Origin: an uncultured Clostridium sp.
Lineage (GTDB): Bacteria; Bacillota; Clostridia; Clostridiales; Clostridiaceae
Reading direction: 5' to 3'
Length of the DNA: 64,000 bases
Assembly (NCBI GenBank): GCA_903789665.1
Contig: CAIFEX010000013.1
Span: 16,424 to 80,423 of the forward strand
In this document: one piece after another, positions 17,560-26,751 of the stretch
Layout of the letters: every line of letters begins with the position of its first letter
Position numbering within the stretch: the stretch's first letter is position 1
Made by a program: the position numbers and the translations under genes
Notes under the pieces: model-generated
Databases searched by the model: none
What the model was told of the DNA's origin: nothing
The model's input: the letters and a program-made list of their open reading frames with translations, nothing else

Positions 17560-18483
17560 ATGCCGGTAACGGTAAAAGATATTATAAAGGATTTAGATTT
17601 AGAAGTTATAGCCAGAGGAGACAAAGTGAATAAAATAACTGAAAGTGATATAAACAGGCCGGGACTTCAGTTTAGCGGATTTTACAATTATTATGCAAAT
17701 AAAAGAGTTCAGATAGTGGGTAAAGCTGAATGGAGTTTTCTGGATGCAATGCAGCCGGAACTCAGAAAAAAGAGGCTTGAAAAGTATTTTGAATTTTACA
17801 ATCCCTGTACCATAATTACCAGAAATTTAAAACCGCATAAAGAATTTCTGGAAAGTGCGATTTCCAATAAAAGGTGGATACTTAGAACTGATAATATATC
17901 GACAAGGTTTATAAATAAGCTTATGAATTATCTAGACGATAAACTTGCACCTGAAACGAGACTCCATGGAGTTCTAGTTGACGTATATGGAATAGGTATA
18001 CTTATAACAGGTGAAAGTGGCATAGGCAAAAGTGAAACCGCACTGGAACTTATAAAGAGGGGACATAGGCTGGTAGCTGATGATGCCGTGGATATAAAGC
18101 GCATAGATGGAATACTTCACGGTACCTCGCCATATATTACATCCGGCATGATAGAAGTTAGAGGCATGGGAATAATTGATATTCCGGCACTTTATGGGTT
18201 GAGTTCCGTGCTTAAAACCAAAAAGATCAGTCTTGTAATATGTTTGGAGCAGTGGAAAGAGGATGAGAATTATGACAGGCTTGGAATAGATAAGGAGTAC
18301 ATGAATATTCTGAGTGTTCCGGTGAGAAAAATAAAAATTCCCATAAGGCCCGGCAGAAATCTTGCTGTTATAATTGAAGCTGCGGCAGCAAATTACAGAT
18401 ACAGCCTTATATCAAGTATAAGTCCTGTTGACGTTATAAGCGGAAGAATACAGGAAATGGAGAAAAGAAGATCATGCAAATAG
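17560..18483 (+). CDS. hprK: HPr kinase/phosphorylase
   Basis: Phosphorylates and dephosphorylates Ser46 of HPr, the master step of carbon catabolite control in Firmicutes. The 307 residues show an N-terminal domain (1-130), the P-loop GESGIGKS, the DDAVDIKRID segment and the HprK signature IEVRGMGIIDI. GGGGTGAT precedes the ATG. The gene overlaps the following cyclo-ligase gene by 10 bases, so they form an operon from the promoter at 17498. Confidence 0.96.
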   Translation: MPVTVKDIIKDLDLEVIARGDKVNKITESDINRPGLQFSGFYNYYANKRVQIVGKAEWSFLDAMQPELRKKRLEKYFEFYNPCTIITRNLKPHKEFLESAISNKRWILRTDNISTRFINKLMNYLDDKLAPETRLHGVLVDVYGIGILITGESGIGKSETALELIKRGHRLVADDAVDIKRIDGILHGTSPYITSGMIEVRGMGIIDIPALYGLSSVLKTKKISLVICLEQWKEDENYDRLGIDKEYMNILSVPVRKIKIPIRPGRNLAVIIEAAAANYRYSLISSISPVDVISGRIQEMEKRRSCK

Positions 18484-19025
18484 ACAAGAACTATATCAGG
18501 GAAAAGATCAAGATGAAAAGGAACAGTTTGTCCAATATTGAAAGGAAAGCATTGGATGATATAATATCACAAAAAGTTCTGTCGAGCAGGGAGTACAGGG
18601 AGGCCAGAAATTTATTCATATTTGTAAGCTTTGGAACGGAAGTTGATACCCACAGGATTATAAAGAGAGCCTTGAAGGACGGCAAGAATGTTTCTGTTCC
18701 CAAAACCATATCCAGGGAGAGGGGAATGGCTGCGGTAAGAATACGCCGCTTTGACGAACTCAAAATTGGTGCATATAGGATACTTGAGCCGGAAAATATG
18801 GATTCAAGGGTAAAGGAATCCGCGATAGATCTGTGTTATGTTCCAGGTATCGCTTTTGACAGAAGTGGAGGAAGAGTTGGATACGGTGGAGGATATTATG
18901 ACAGATTTCTCAAACTGACAGGAAGTGATTCTAAGAAGATAGCTCTGGCCTACAGCTTTCAGATTTTGGATAAAGTTCCCAGAGAAGAACATGATATACT
19001 TGTGGACGGTATTATTTCGGATTGA
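18474..19025 (+). CDS. fau: 5-formyltetrahydrofolate cyclo-ligase
   Basis: Converts 5-formyl-THF to 5,10-methenyl-THF with ATP, recycling a folate side product. The 183 residues contain the family segment FVSFGTEVDTHRII, a central VPK and the C-terminal GGRVGYGGGYYDRFL nucleotide/folate-binding signature. Its start overlaps hprK by 10 bases; translation is probably coupled. A link to one-carbon metabolism is clear from the enzyme; the link to HprK is positional only. Confidence 0.93.
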   Translation: MQIDKNYIREKIKMKRNSLSNIERKALDDIISQKVLSSREYREARNLFIFVSFGTEVDTHRIIKRALKDGKNVSVPKTISRERGMAAVRIRRFDELKIGAYRILEPENMDSRVKESAIDLCYVPGIAFDRSGGRVGYGGGYYDRFLKLTGSDSKKIALAYSFQILDKVPREEHDILVDGIISD

Positions 19026-19044
19026 ATTTTAAAAATATGGCGGT

Positions 19045-19072
19045 GAAAGGGTTTTTTACACCCTTTTTTTTC
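19045..19072 (+). terminator. Terminator after the hprK operon
   Basis: AAAGGGT / ACCCTTT stem (19046-19052 and 19060-19066) with a 7-base loop and a run of eight T. Confidence 0.85.
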
Positions 19073-19128
19073 ATGCAGTGAATTATTTCTTAATTAAATT
19101 AACAAACTAATATCTGGTGGTGTTTTTT

Positions 19129-20067
19129 ATGAAGGTACTGGATATAGATAATAACTTCAAGGAGATTGGCAAATCCTTTGATACTGTACATGGGCATTAT
19201 TGGATACTACTTCATATAGATGAGGTTCAAAAACTAAATGATTTCTTAACCGTAGACGAGAATACCATAGATGAGTGCAAGAGTCTTTCTCAGGAATCAA
19301 AAATAAATTTTTTTAACGGATATATATTTATAGTGTTCAACGTATTGAATTACATGGAGAGAATAGTTGCTCCCAGGGAATTGGACGTTTTTTTAAGCAG
19401 GAAGTACATAATAACAGTGTATAAATACAGAATTGACATACTTGAAAATTTGATAGAGGATATAAATGGCTGGAGAAATTGTTTTGTGCTGAAAGACAAT
19501 CCCAGGCCATCAATACTTCTTTACTGTATACTGGACAGAATAGTTATGAAAAACTACGATATAATTTCTGCACTTGAAGTGGAGGCAGATAAAATTGAGA
19601 TAAATATATTGAAAGATCCGAGGCAGGATCAAATAGACAATCTGATAACTTTAAGAAGACAGGTCTATAAAATAAGAAAATATCTAAGCCCCCTGATCTA
19701 TATAGGGGATAGCTTGACTATAAATGATAACCTGGTCATTGAAAAAGAAAGTTTAAAGTATTTTGTGAGCCTGAGTAAGAAGATAGAGAAACTTATGATT
19801 TCCCTCGAAAGCCTGGTTCAAGATCTGGCCATGGTAAGGGAGGCTTTTGAATCGGAAATAGCCAATAAGACAAACGAACTCATGAAAATATTTACTGTAA
19901 TAGCGACTATATTTTTGCCTTTAAATCTTATAAGCAGCATTTATGGCACTAATTTGAAGGGTGTACCGTTTATGGAGGTGGAAAACGGGTGCCATTATGT
20001 AATTATAATTATGACCTTTATAGCTATAATTCTGATATGTATATTCAAAAGGAAAAAATGGCTCTGA
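19129..20067 (+). CDS. CorA-family divalent cation transporter with altered GMN motif
   Basis: Long cytosolic N-terminal domain (about 1-250) with a stalk helix, then two C-terminal membrane segments (about 252-272 and 285-305), the layout of CorA/MgtE-unrelated magnesium channels. The signature loop after the first segment reads YGTN where CorA has YGMN; this loop is the ion selectivity filter, so the ion preference may differ. ATG 19129 is chosen (312 residues) since GGTGGTG lies 6 bases upstream; GTG 19117 would add four residues. Confidence 0.85.
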   Translation: MKVLDIDNNFKEIGKSFDTVHGHYWILLHIDEVQKLNDFLTVDENTIDECKSLSQESKINFFNGYIFIVFNVLNYMERIVAPRELDVFLSRKYIITVYKYRIDILENLIEDINGWRNCFVLKDNPRPSILLYCILDRIVMKNYDIISALEVEADKIEINILKDPRQDQIDNLITLRRQVYKIRKYLSPLIYIGDSLTINDNLVIEKESLKYFVSLSKKIEKLMISLESLVQDLAMVREAFESEIANKTNELMKIFTVIATIFLPLNLISSIYGTNLKGVPFMEVENGCHYVIIIMTFIAIILICIFKRKKWL

Positions 20068-20171
20068 GATCTTTAAATATTTTAATAAAAAATACAAAAA
20101 ATAAGTTGATTCCTATGTTTTGTGATAAAATATAGTTGATAATAAATAAATTATAGATAGGGGAGATTTAA

Positions 20172-21572
20172 GTGTCAAAGGATTTGATTAAAGAGTATAA
20201 ATATGCCTGGGATAAGTATTCAAAAAAAGATTTTGAATCTCTTTTTAAGTTATCAGATGAATACAAAAACTTTTTATCCAAATGTAAGACTGAGAGGGAA
20301 TGTGTATCGGAATTTGTATCCAGAGCTGAAAAAAACGGTTACAAAAACATAGAGGATCTTATAGATAAAAAGGCTGTATTGAAACCGGGAGATAAGATCT
20401 ATGCCAATAACAAAGGAAAGACTTTAGCACTCTTCGTAATTGGAAACAAAGATATAGAAAAAGGCATGAGGATACTTGGGGCGCACATAGATTCCCCAAG
20501 ACTTGATTTAAAACAGAACCCGCTTTATGAAGATACTGATTTAGCTCTATTTGACACACATTATTACGGCGGGATAAAGAAGTATCAATGGGTTACACTG
20601 CCGCTAGCTATTCACGGAGTTGTCGTGAAGAAAGACGGCACCAAAGTCAAAGTTGTGATAGGAGAAAAAAAGGATGATCCTGTATTTGGAGTATCTGATC
20701 TTCTGATACATCTGGCTGGTGAACAAATGGATAAAAAAGGCTCTAAAGTGGTGGAGGGTGAAGATCTGAACCTGTTGGTGGGAAGCATTCCAATCAAGGA
20801 TAAGGAAGCCAAAAATAGAGTGAAGCAAAATATACTGAAACTGTTGAATGAAAAATACGGCATTGAAGAAGAAGATTTTGTATCTGCAGAATTGGAAGTT
20901 GTTCCTGCAGGGGCAGCGAGAGATCTTGGACTGGACAGAAGCATGGTCATGGCTTATGGACATGATGATAAAATTTGTGCATATACATCTTTTGATGCGA
21001 TGATGAAAGTAGAAAAGCCTGAAAAGACATGTGTGACCCTTCTGGTAGATAAAGAGGAGATAGGAAGCGTAGGAGCTACTGGAATGCAGTCTAGATTTTT
21101 TGAAAATACCGTGGCAGAAGTTGCAGCCCTCTGCGGCAAATACAGCGATTTAAAAGTCAGAAGAGCTCTGACCAATTCCAAAATGCTTTCTTCAGATGTA
21201 AGTGCGGCTTTTGATCCAAATTATCCTTCTGTCATGGATAAAAACAACGCGGCTTATCTGGGGAAAGGTATAGTTTTTAACAAGTATACCGGTGCCAAGG
21301 GCAAATCGGGATGTAATGATGCAAACCCCGAATATATAGCAGAAATTAGAAATGTAATGGGAAAGAATGACGTGTACTGGCAAACTGCAGAACTTGGAAA
21401 AGTTGACCAGGGCGGCGGCGGAACAATAGCTTATATATTGGCAGAATACAATATGCAGGTTATAGACTGTGGTATAGCACTTCAAAACATGCATGCTCCC
21501 TGGGAAGTGGCAAGTAAAGCGGATATATATGAAGCTGTAAAAGGGTATACGGCTTTTTTAAATGAAATATAA
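20172..21572 (+). CDS. M18 family aminopeptidase
   Basis: Cytosolic dinuclear zinc aminopeptidase of 466 residues. Recognisable metal and active-site segments: GAHIDSPRLD, YGHDDKICAY, DKEEIGSVG, SSDVSAAFDPN and the C-terminal MHAPWE. The family prefers acidic or neutral N-terminal residues. The start is GTG 20172 with AGGGGAG upstream. It is a single-gene unit ending at a two-way hairpin. Confidence 0.92.
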   Translation: MSKDLIKEYKYAWDKYSKKDFESLFKLSDEYKNFLSKCKTERECVSEFVSRAEKNGYKNIEDLIDKKAVLKPGDKIYANNKGKTLALFVIGNKDIEKGMRILGAHIDSPRLDLKQNPLYEDTDLALFDTHYYGGIKKYQWVTLPLAIHGVVVKKDGTKVKVVIGEKKDDPVFGVSDLLIHLAGEQMDKKGSKVVEGEDLNLLVGSIPIKDKEAKNRVKQNILKLLNEKYGIEEEDFVSAELEVVPAGAARDLGLDRSMVMAYGHDDKICAYTSFDAMMKVEKPEKTCVTLLVDKEEIGSVGATGMQSRFFENTVAEVAALCGKYSDLKVRRALTNSKMLSSDVSAAFDPNYPSVMDKNNAAYLGKGIVFNKYTGAKGKSGCNDANPEYIAEIRNVMGKNDVYWQTAELGKVDQGGGGTIAYILAEYNMQVIDCGIALQNMHAPWEVASKADIYEAVKGYTAFLNEI

Positions 21573-21580
21573 CAGGCTCA

Positions 21581-21619
21581 ATAATTCGTGCAATTGCCAG
21601 AGGCAGTTGCATGGATTAT
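21581..21619. terminator. Two-way terminator between the M18 peptidase and PHP genes
   Basis: 18-base arms (21581-21598 and 21602-21619) with three G-U pairs and a 3-base loop; TTTTATA follows on the plus strand. The right arm contains the stop codon of the leftward PHP gene. Confidence 0.6.
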
Positions 21620-22467
21620 TTTATACTGTTTAGCTTATTTAAAAATATTTCTATTCCCTTTGCATCCAGATAGACTTCACCTATAACGTGGGAATGTTCC
21701 GGATCATCTCTGCCCTTTCTGGGCATACCATGAAAATCAGATCCTGCAGTTATTATCTTATTGTACTTTTTTGCATATCTTGTGAACAGTTTGGTATCAG
21801 AGGGGCTGTTCATGGAATAGATTGCTTCTATACCGTCAAATGGAAGCTTTAGCAGATCATCCATATTGACACCTTTTATAAGGACAGGGTGGGCCAAAAC
21901 CACCAGGGAATTTAAGGATTTAAGCAGTTTTATCCCCTCTTCAGTGGTCAATTTCTTGTTGGGGACAAAAGCAGGACAGTCATCGCCTATAAAATTTGTA
22001 AATATATAATTGAAACTGTAATTGTAGCCTGCGTTTATTATTTCCTGTGCTATATGCGGCCTTGTCACGATATTATGGGCATTTTTGAGAATATTTTCAT
22101 AGTCCAATTTTATATTGAAGAATTTATATAAATTATCCACTATTTTTTTTGCCCTTTTCTCTCTGTATATACTCATTTCTTTTAGAAAATTTTTAAATTC
22201 CGAAGATATATCGGAAATACTTTTAAAATATCCCAATACGTGAACACTTTTATTCTGATATAGAGTAGACAATTCTATTCCCGGAATGATTTTAATTTTT
22301 GCTTTTTTACCTGCATCTAAAGCTTCATTGACGCCGGATACAGTATCATGATCTGTTATTGCAATTATATCCATGCTGTTTTGGGAAGCCATTTCAACCA
22401 ATTTTTCAGGGGATAATCTTCCATCGGAAGCTGTTGTATGCAAATGAAAATCTCCTTTTTTATACAA
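21616..22467 (-). CDS. PHP-domain phosphoesterase (RNase AM/TrpH-like)
   Basis: A 283-residue PHP hydrolase: DFHLHTTASDG, ITDHDTVSG, PGIELST and a late GSDFHG motif bind the metal ions. The family includes nucleotide 3',5'-phosphatases and 5'-3' exoribonucleases such as YciV/RNase AM. The start is uncertain by three codons: GTG 22476, ATG 22473 or TTG 22467; the TTG has the best spaced AGGTGA site. It is transcribed alone, convergent with the M18 gene. Confidence 0.85.
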   Translation of the reverse strand: MYKKGDFHLHTTASDGRLSPEKLVEMASQNSMDIIAITDHDTVSGVNEALDAGKKAKIKIIPGIELSTLYQNKSVHVLGYFKSISDISSEFKNFLKEMSIYREKRAKKIVDNLYKFFNIKLDYENILKNAHNIVTRPHIAQEIINAGYNYSFNYIFTNFIGDDCPAFVPNKKLTTEEGIKLLKSLNSLVVLAHPVLIKGVNMDDLLKLPFDGIEAIYSMNSPSDTKLFTRYAKKYNKIITAGSDFHGMPRKGRDDPEHSHVIGEVYLDAKGIEIFLNKLNSIK

Positions 22468-22669
22468 TGTCATCACCTGCCTGTTTTCAGTTTATACTAT
22501 ATTATGCTCTAAATAAAATTTAATTGTAAATTGGATTTTGAAAGTAATTTCTATTTATGACATAACATATCTCAATTTCATGTAATTCTATAGAGTAATA
22601 ATTCTCATATGGAGCAAACTTATATATGTAATACAAAATAATAATATATAAGTTAGGAGGAATTCAATC

Positions 22670-22870
22670 ATGGCAAACAACAGAGGGAATAGGGTTTTAG
22701 TTCCCCAAGCTAAAGAGGCTTTAAATAGGTTTAAAATGGAGTCAGCCAGAGAAGTGGGAGTAAACCTAAAAGAAGGATATAATGGAGATCTTACATCAAG
22801 GGAAGTAGGCTCAGTAGGCGGAAACATGGTCAAGAAAATGATTGAAGCTTATGAACAGGGCTTAAAATAA
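22670..22870 (+). CDS. Alpha/beta-type small acid-soluble spore protein
   Basis: A 66-residue SASP that coats and protects spore DNA. It has the two conserved blocks: FKMESAREVGVNL, where the GPR protease cuts after the glutamate during germination, and GYNGDLTSREVGSVGGNMVKKM. TAGGAGG precedes the ATG. Forespore expression by sigma-G is expected for the family; a possible CATATGG -10 element lies near 22606 but I could not confirm a promoter. Confidence 0.96.
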   Translation: MANNRGNRVLVPQAKEALNRFKMESAREVGVNLKEGYNGDLTSREVGSVGGNMVKKMIEAYEQGLK

Positions 22871-22885
22871 AATAAATATATATCT

Positions 22886-22920
22886 AAAGGCCAGATGGAT
22901 ATTCATCTGGCTTTATAATT
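22886..22920 (+). terminator. Terminator after the SASP gene
   Basis: AAAGG-CCAGATG / CATCTGG-CTTT hairpin (arms 22891-22897 and 22904-22910) with a 6-base loop, followed by TTTATAATT. Confidence 0.65.
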
Positions 22921-23007
22921 AAAATTTTATTATTCTTAAATATTTTTTGCATATTAGGTAAAACTATATTTGCACAAATAATATTTTATTAAAAAGGAGT
23001 GACTTCT

Positions 23008-23379
23008 ATGGCCGACGATATGAAGAGGAAATCAGAAGATTCAAAATCTACTGTAGGCAGTTATATATTGAGATTTATTTTAACACTGATCGTGCTTGCA
23101 ATAACATCTTTTTTGACACCTGGTTTTAGAATAGCGGGATTATGGTCTTATCTGGGTGCAGCAGTTGTTATAAGTATAATAGACTATATAGTTGAAAGAT
23201 TTATGGGAGTGGATGCATCTCCTTTTGGAAAAGGAATAAAGGGATTTGTAATTGCAGCCATAATTCTCTATATAACTCAATTTCTGGTTCCAAATATGAG
23301 AGTGTCAATATTAGGAGCTATTTTAGCTGCAGTAGTTATTGGAATATTGGATGCCGTTATTCCGGGAAGGGTTATGTAG
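23008..23379 (+). CDS. Phage holin family 4-type membrane protein (YvlD-like)
   Basis: A 123-residue protein with four predicted membrane segments (about 20-38, 46-62, 73-92 and 100-118) and short loops. It resembles the broadly distributed phage-holin-4-superfamily membrane proteins such as YvlD; there is no phage context, so a host envelope role is likely, function unknown. ATG 23008 is chosen: AAAGGAG ends 8-9 bases upstream, and the in-frame GTG at 22999 overlaps that site. A hairpin follows the stop. Confidence 0.7.
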   Translation: MADDMKRKSEDSKSTVGSYILRFILTLIVLAITSFLTPGFRIAGLWSYLGAAVVISIIDYIVERFMGVDASPFGKGIKGFVIAAIILYITQFLVPNMRVSILGAILAAVVIGILDAVIPGRVM

Positions 23380-23392
23380 CAATTTTAAGTAG

Positions 23393-23415
23393 GCTGCTGG
23401 TGAATTACCAGCAGC
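23393..23415 (+). terminator. Hairpin after the holin-like gene
   Basis: Perfect GCTGCTGGT-GAATT-ACCAGCAGC stem; no clear T run follows, so termination is uncertain. Confidence 0.4.
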
Positions 23416-23517
23416 TGTTAAACTTTCAACTGGTTTGTAATTTCAAAATTTGCTATAATTACAGTATGATGTGGACAAGCTTATAACATTAATTTTTAAA
23501 GGAGGCAGACTTTAAGG

Positions 23518-23955
23518 ATGTTTGATTGGAAAGATGAATACAGCTGTGGGATAAAAAGGATAGATGATGAACACAAGAAGCTCTTTGGAATAGGGAATTC
23601 CATATATAAATTGGCTACAGATGAAAACCGCTTGGATTATTTTGATAGAATACTGGATTTGGTCGATGATCTGAAAGACTATACCGCCTATCATTTTAAA
23701 GATGAAGAAAAAGTAATGAGCATGTATGATTACCCGGGATATGAAGAACAAAAAAGGGTACATGATAGATTCATCAATAAAATTCAAAATCTGGATCTAG
23801 AAGAAATTGATGAAAATCAGCAGGACGCAGTATTGAAACTATTGAATTTCATATATAATTGGATAACAAATCATATACTAGGTATGGATTTGAAAATTAA
23901 AGATTATTTTGAAAGCTTAAAACCAAGTGAGCTTTTGAGGAAGAAAGAGAGGTAA
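23518..23955 (+). CDS. Bacteriohemerythrin with one altered iron ligand
   Basis: A 145-residue four-helix hemerythrin that binds oxygen at a di-iron site. Ligands seen: H19 (DDEHKKL), H59 and E63 (AYHFKDEE), H82, H119 and D124 (NHILGMD). The usual HxxxH pair on helix 3 reads Q78-K-R-V-H82, so one histidine is glutamine. Members serve in oxygen sensing or scavenging in anaerobes. AAAGGAGG lies upstream of the ATG. The MutS-like gene starts 4 bases after the stop. Confidence 0.85.
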   Translation: MFDWKDEYSCGIKRIDDEHKKLFGIGNSIYKLATDENRLDYFDRILDLVDDLKDYTAYHFKDEEKVMSMYDYPGYEEQKRVHDRFINKIQNLDLEEIDENQQDAVLKLLNFIYNWITNHILGMDLKIKDYFESLKPSELLRKKER

Positions 23956-23959
23956 TGGT

Positions 23960-25783
23960 TTGAATTACATAGAAAAAATTTACTCCGGGAGAAAAAAGCA
24001 TTATTATAATCTCATGAAAAGGCAGAAAAATAATGTACTCTGTATAAGCAGACTGAGGTTTTTAATATTTCTTGTGGGAATGTCTCTTACTATAGTTTTT
24101 TACACAAAAAAACTTTATTATATGAGCTGCAGCGTTTTTATAGCTTTTCTAATACTTTTTATATTTGTTGTAAAGAATCATTACAAAGTGAAGGAAAATA
24201 TAAGTTTTGTGAAAAAGCTGTGGAGTATAAATGACGATTCATTGAACAGAATAAGAGATAATTGGACAAAATTTGACAAGAGGGGTGATGAATTCAGGAA
24301 CAGAGATCACAGCTATTCAGAAGATCTGGATTTATTTGGTAAAGACTCATTGTTTCAATGGATAAGCTGTTGTGAGACGTATTTTGGAGAAAGAAAATTA
24401 AAGGACATACTTCTAGGACATATTGGAAGTAAAGAAGATGTAAGAAAACGGCAGGAAGCAGTGTCGGAATTGCAGCATAAATTGAAATGGAGGCAGCATT
24501 TCCAGGCGAAAGCTTCTTTTATAAAAAATGGTGGAAAAGATATATTGAAAATAAGGGATATATTGAAAATGGAGAATCCACTTTACAGAAATAAATATAT
24601 AAAGATTTTATTCAAAATAATGCCCATTGTGACTATATCATTTATAATCATGAGCTTTGCGTTTCATTTGTTTGGGAACTATATAAGCTATGCGGCAGTT
24701 ACAGTGCAGATAGCTCTGCTCATACCCGGTGCAAAAAATAGATTCAATATTTTAGGCAATGTGGCTGAAATCAGAAACAGCCTTGTGGTATATGGAGAAA
24801 TCATATCTCTCATATCAAATGAAAAATTTCAGAGTACCTATTTGAATTCCTTAAAAGAAGTGCTTTATAAAAAAGGTGAACCATCAATTGATGCTGTAAA
24901 AAAACTGCATGATTTAAATAGAATTTCAGAAAATGTATCCCAGAGAAGAAATATTTTATACATACTTCTTGATATTTTTTTACTGTGGGATTATCAGTGC
25001 ATGTTTGCCTTTGAAAACTGGAGAGTGGAAAATGGCGGGCTAATTTATAGCTGGATTGAAACAGTAGGTCAATTTGAGATGTTAAACAGCCTTTCAATCA
25101 TAGCTTTTGACCATCCCAGCTGGGTCATTCCCAAAATCTTGGATACACCGCTTGTATTTGAGGCGAATTCCATGGCACACCCACTTTTGGGAAGGAGAGC
25201 CGTGTGTAACAATCTAACCTTGAAAAAGCCCTCCAATATATTATTGATTACGGGATCCAATATGTCGGGAAAGAGCACTCTCCTCAGAACTGCAGGCATA
25301 AACTTAGTACTTGCATATGCAGGGGCTCCGGTTCGTGCAAAAAAATTTAGCTGTTCCATAATGAAAATTTACACCTGCATGAGAATAAGTGATAACCTAG
25401 AAGAAAATATCTCTTCATTTTATGGGGAGATACTTAGAATAAAAAAAATTGTGGAGGCCTGTAAGAGGGGTGAACAGGTATTCTTTCTCTTAGATGAGAT
25501 ATTTAAGGGGACAAATTCCATCGACAGGCATTTGGGGGCTAAAATTTTGATAAAAAACCTTGCAGCTGGTAAAACATGCGGAATGGTATCCACACACGAT
25601 CTAGAGCTTGCCGACATGGAGAAAGAGAACGGCAGCAGGGTAAAAAACTATCATTTTGCAGAGTATTATGAAGATGGTAAGATTAAATTTGACTATAAGC
25701 TCAGAAGAGGAGTTTCGACTACAAGGAATGCACTTTATTTAATGAAAATGGCAGGAATAGATATAGGGGAATCATCTAAATAG
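23960..25783 (+). CDS. Membrane-anchored MutS-like ATPase
   Basis: A 607-residue protein with two pairs of N-terminal and central membrane segments (about 30-73 and 212-252), a helical lever-like region, and a C-terminal MutS domain V ATPase with Walker A TGSNMSGKST, Walker B FFLLDEIFKGTNS and a VSTHD motif. It lacks the mismatch-recognition domain, so it is not a canonical MutS. Function unknown in this clostridial family. The start is TTG 23960 after AGAGAGG; it is translationally linked to the hemerythrin gene. Confidence 0.8.
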   Translation: MNYIEKIYSGRKKHYYNLMKRQKNNVLCISRLRFLIFLVGMSLTIVFYTKKLYYMSCSVFIAFLILFIFVVKNHYKVKENISFVKKLWSINDDSLNRIRDNWTKFDKRGDEFRNRDHSYSEDLDLFGKDSLFQWISCCETYFGERKLKDILLGHIGSKEDVRKRQEAVSELQHKLKWRQHFQAKASFIKNGGKDILKIRDILKMENPLYRNKYIKILFKIMPIVTISFIIMSFAFHLFGNYISYAAVTVQIALLIPGAKNRFNILGNVAEIRNSLVVYGEIISLISNEKFQSTYLNSLKEVLYKKGEPSIDAVKKLHDLNRISENVSQRRNILYILLDIFLLWDYQCMFAFENWRVENGGLIYSWIETVGQFEMLNSLSIIAFDHPSWVIPKILDTPLVFEANSMAHPLLGRRAVCNNLTLKKPSNILLITGSNMSGKSTLLRTAGINLVLAYAGAPVRAKKFSCSIMKIYTCMRISDNLEENISSFYGEILRIKKIVEACKRGEQVFFLLDEIFKGTNSIDRHLGAKILIKNLAAGKTCGMVSTHDLELADMEKENGSRVKNYHFAEYYEDGKIKFDYKLRRGVSTTRNALYLMKMAGIDIGESSK

Positions 25784-25792
25784 TGATTCCCC
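25766..25792. terminator. Two-way hairpin between MutS-like and rubrerythrin genes
   Basis: Perfect GGGGAATCA / TGATTCCCC 9-base arms with a 9-base loop; the stop codon of the MutS-like gene is inside the loop. No strong T run on either side. Confidence 0.4.
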
Positions 25793-25804
25793 TGATAAGT
25801 ATTA

Positions 25805-26392
25805 TTAAAATTGTTCAACAAACAGCTGAAAGTATGATTGAGGATGAGCACAGGCAGGACAAAACTGGGGGGCAGATGTACCTTCATAAATATATCCGCA
25901 GTTGGTACATATCCACTTACAAGGTTTATCTTTCTTAAACACAGTGCCGTTTTCCACATTCTTAAGCAGTGCCAGATATCTCTGCTCATGATGTTTTTCA
26001 ACTTCCAGTATTTTTCTAAAAACAGTTGCTATAGCAGGAAAACCCTCTTTGTCTGCTGTATCGGCAAAGGAAGGATATAGTTCATAGGCTTCTTCATGTT
26101 CTCCATTGGCAGCTGCTTTCAAAACAGTCTTGGTATCTCCAAGTGCGACCGGATAAGATGCATTGTTTATTTCTACGGCCTCGCAGTGCAAATCCCTGTC
26201 TAGAAATTTAAAGAATCTCTTGGCATGTTCTCTTTCGTTTCCGGCAGTTTCCAAGAATATATTGGAAATCTGAACATACCCTTCTTTTTTTGCAATAGAG
26301 GAATAATAAGTATATCTGTTTCTTGCTTGAGATTCTCCTGCAAAAGCTTTCATTAGGTTTTCAGCAGTTTTTGTACCTTTTAAAGATGTCAT
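25805..26392 (-). CDS. rbr: Rubrerythrin
   Basis: NADH-linked peroxidase of anaerobes. The 195 residues have an N-terminal di-iron four-helix domain (GESQARNRY, GNEREHAKRF, NGEHEEAYELY and EVEKHHEQRY supply the Glu and His ligands) and a C-terminal rubredoxin domain with CTNCGYIYEG and CPACAHPQ. GGAGG precedes the ATG. The upstream 60 bases are almost pure A+T; a PerR-type operator could be there but none could be assigned. It protects against hydrogen peroxide, fitting the hemerythrin nearby. Confidence 0.96.
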   Translation of the reverse strand: MTSLKGTKTAENLMKAFAGESQARNRYTYYSSIAKKEGYVQISNIFLETAGNEREHAKRFFKFLDRDLHCEAVEINNASYPVALGDTKTVLKAAANGEHEEAYELYPSFADTADKEGFPAIATVFRKILEVEKHHEQRYLALLKNVENGTVFKKDKPCKWICTNCGYIYEGTSAPQFCPACAHPQSYFQLFVEQF

Positions 26393-26501
26393 AAAAATTA
26401 CCTCCTGATAAATAATATAATTTAATACTTTGTTCTATATAATATAATATATTAATTCAGAGATATATTCAATATTTAATTTAAAAAATCGTTAAAATAT
26501 G

Positions 26502-26530
26502 TTGACTAAACTTTACTTTTAGTTCATAAT
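26502..26530 (+). promoter_or_regulatory. Promoter of the lysine riboswitch transcript
   Basis: TTGACT (26502-26507), 17-base spacer, CATAAT (26525-26530); transcription would start near 26537, just before the aptamer. Confidence 0.65.
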
Positions 26531-26552
26531 GTACTTATTGTAAGTGAATAGC

Positions 26553-26720
26553 TGGGATAGAGGTGCAAAATTTAAGAGTAGGATTGTGGAGTTAAGCACA
26601 TTGAAGCAATTTGAAAGGAAATTTTGCCGAAGTATTTAACCGATGCTTTAAGGCTGAATAGCTGGGCTTGTATAGAATATGTACAGGACTGTCACAAGAG
26701 TTTATTGTGGAGAGCTATCA
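26553..26720 (+). ncRNA. Lysine riboswitch (L-box) aptamer
   Basis: Conserved blocks of the lysine aptamer occur in order: GATAGAGGTGC, AAGAGTA, TGAAAGG, GCCGAAGT, CTGGGC, CTGTCAC and the closing GAGAGCTATC, whose CTATC pairs with the opening GATAG to form P1. The P5 stem CACAA/TTGTG is also visible. A terminator follows at 26752 and the next gene is a lysine-type permease, so excess lysine should shut transcription off. Confidence 0.92.
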
Positions 26721-26751
26721 TTCATTGTGGAATTAATATTTTATGTTTAAT

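Noticed and set aside
22560..22640. Possible sigma-G promoter for the SASP gene
   Set aside because: A CATATGG -10-like and GTAAT -35-like pair are present but match the consensus poorly.
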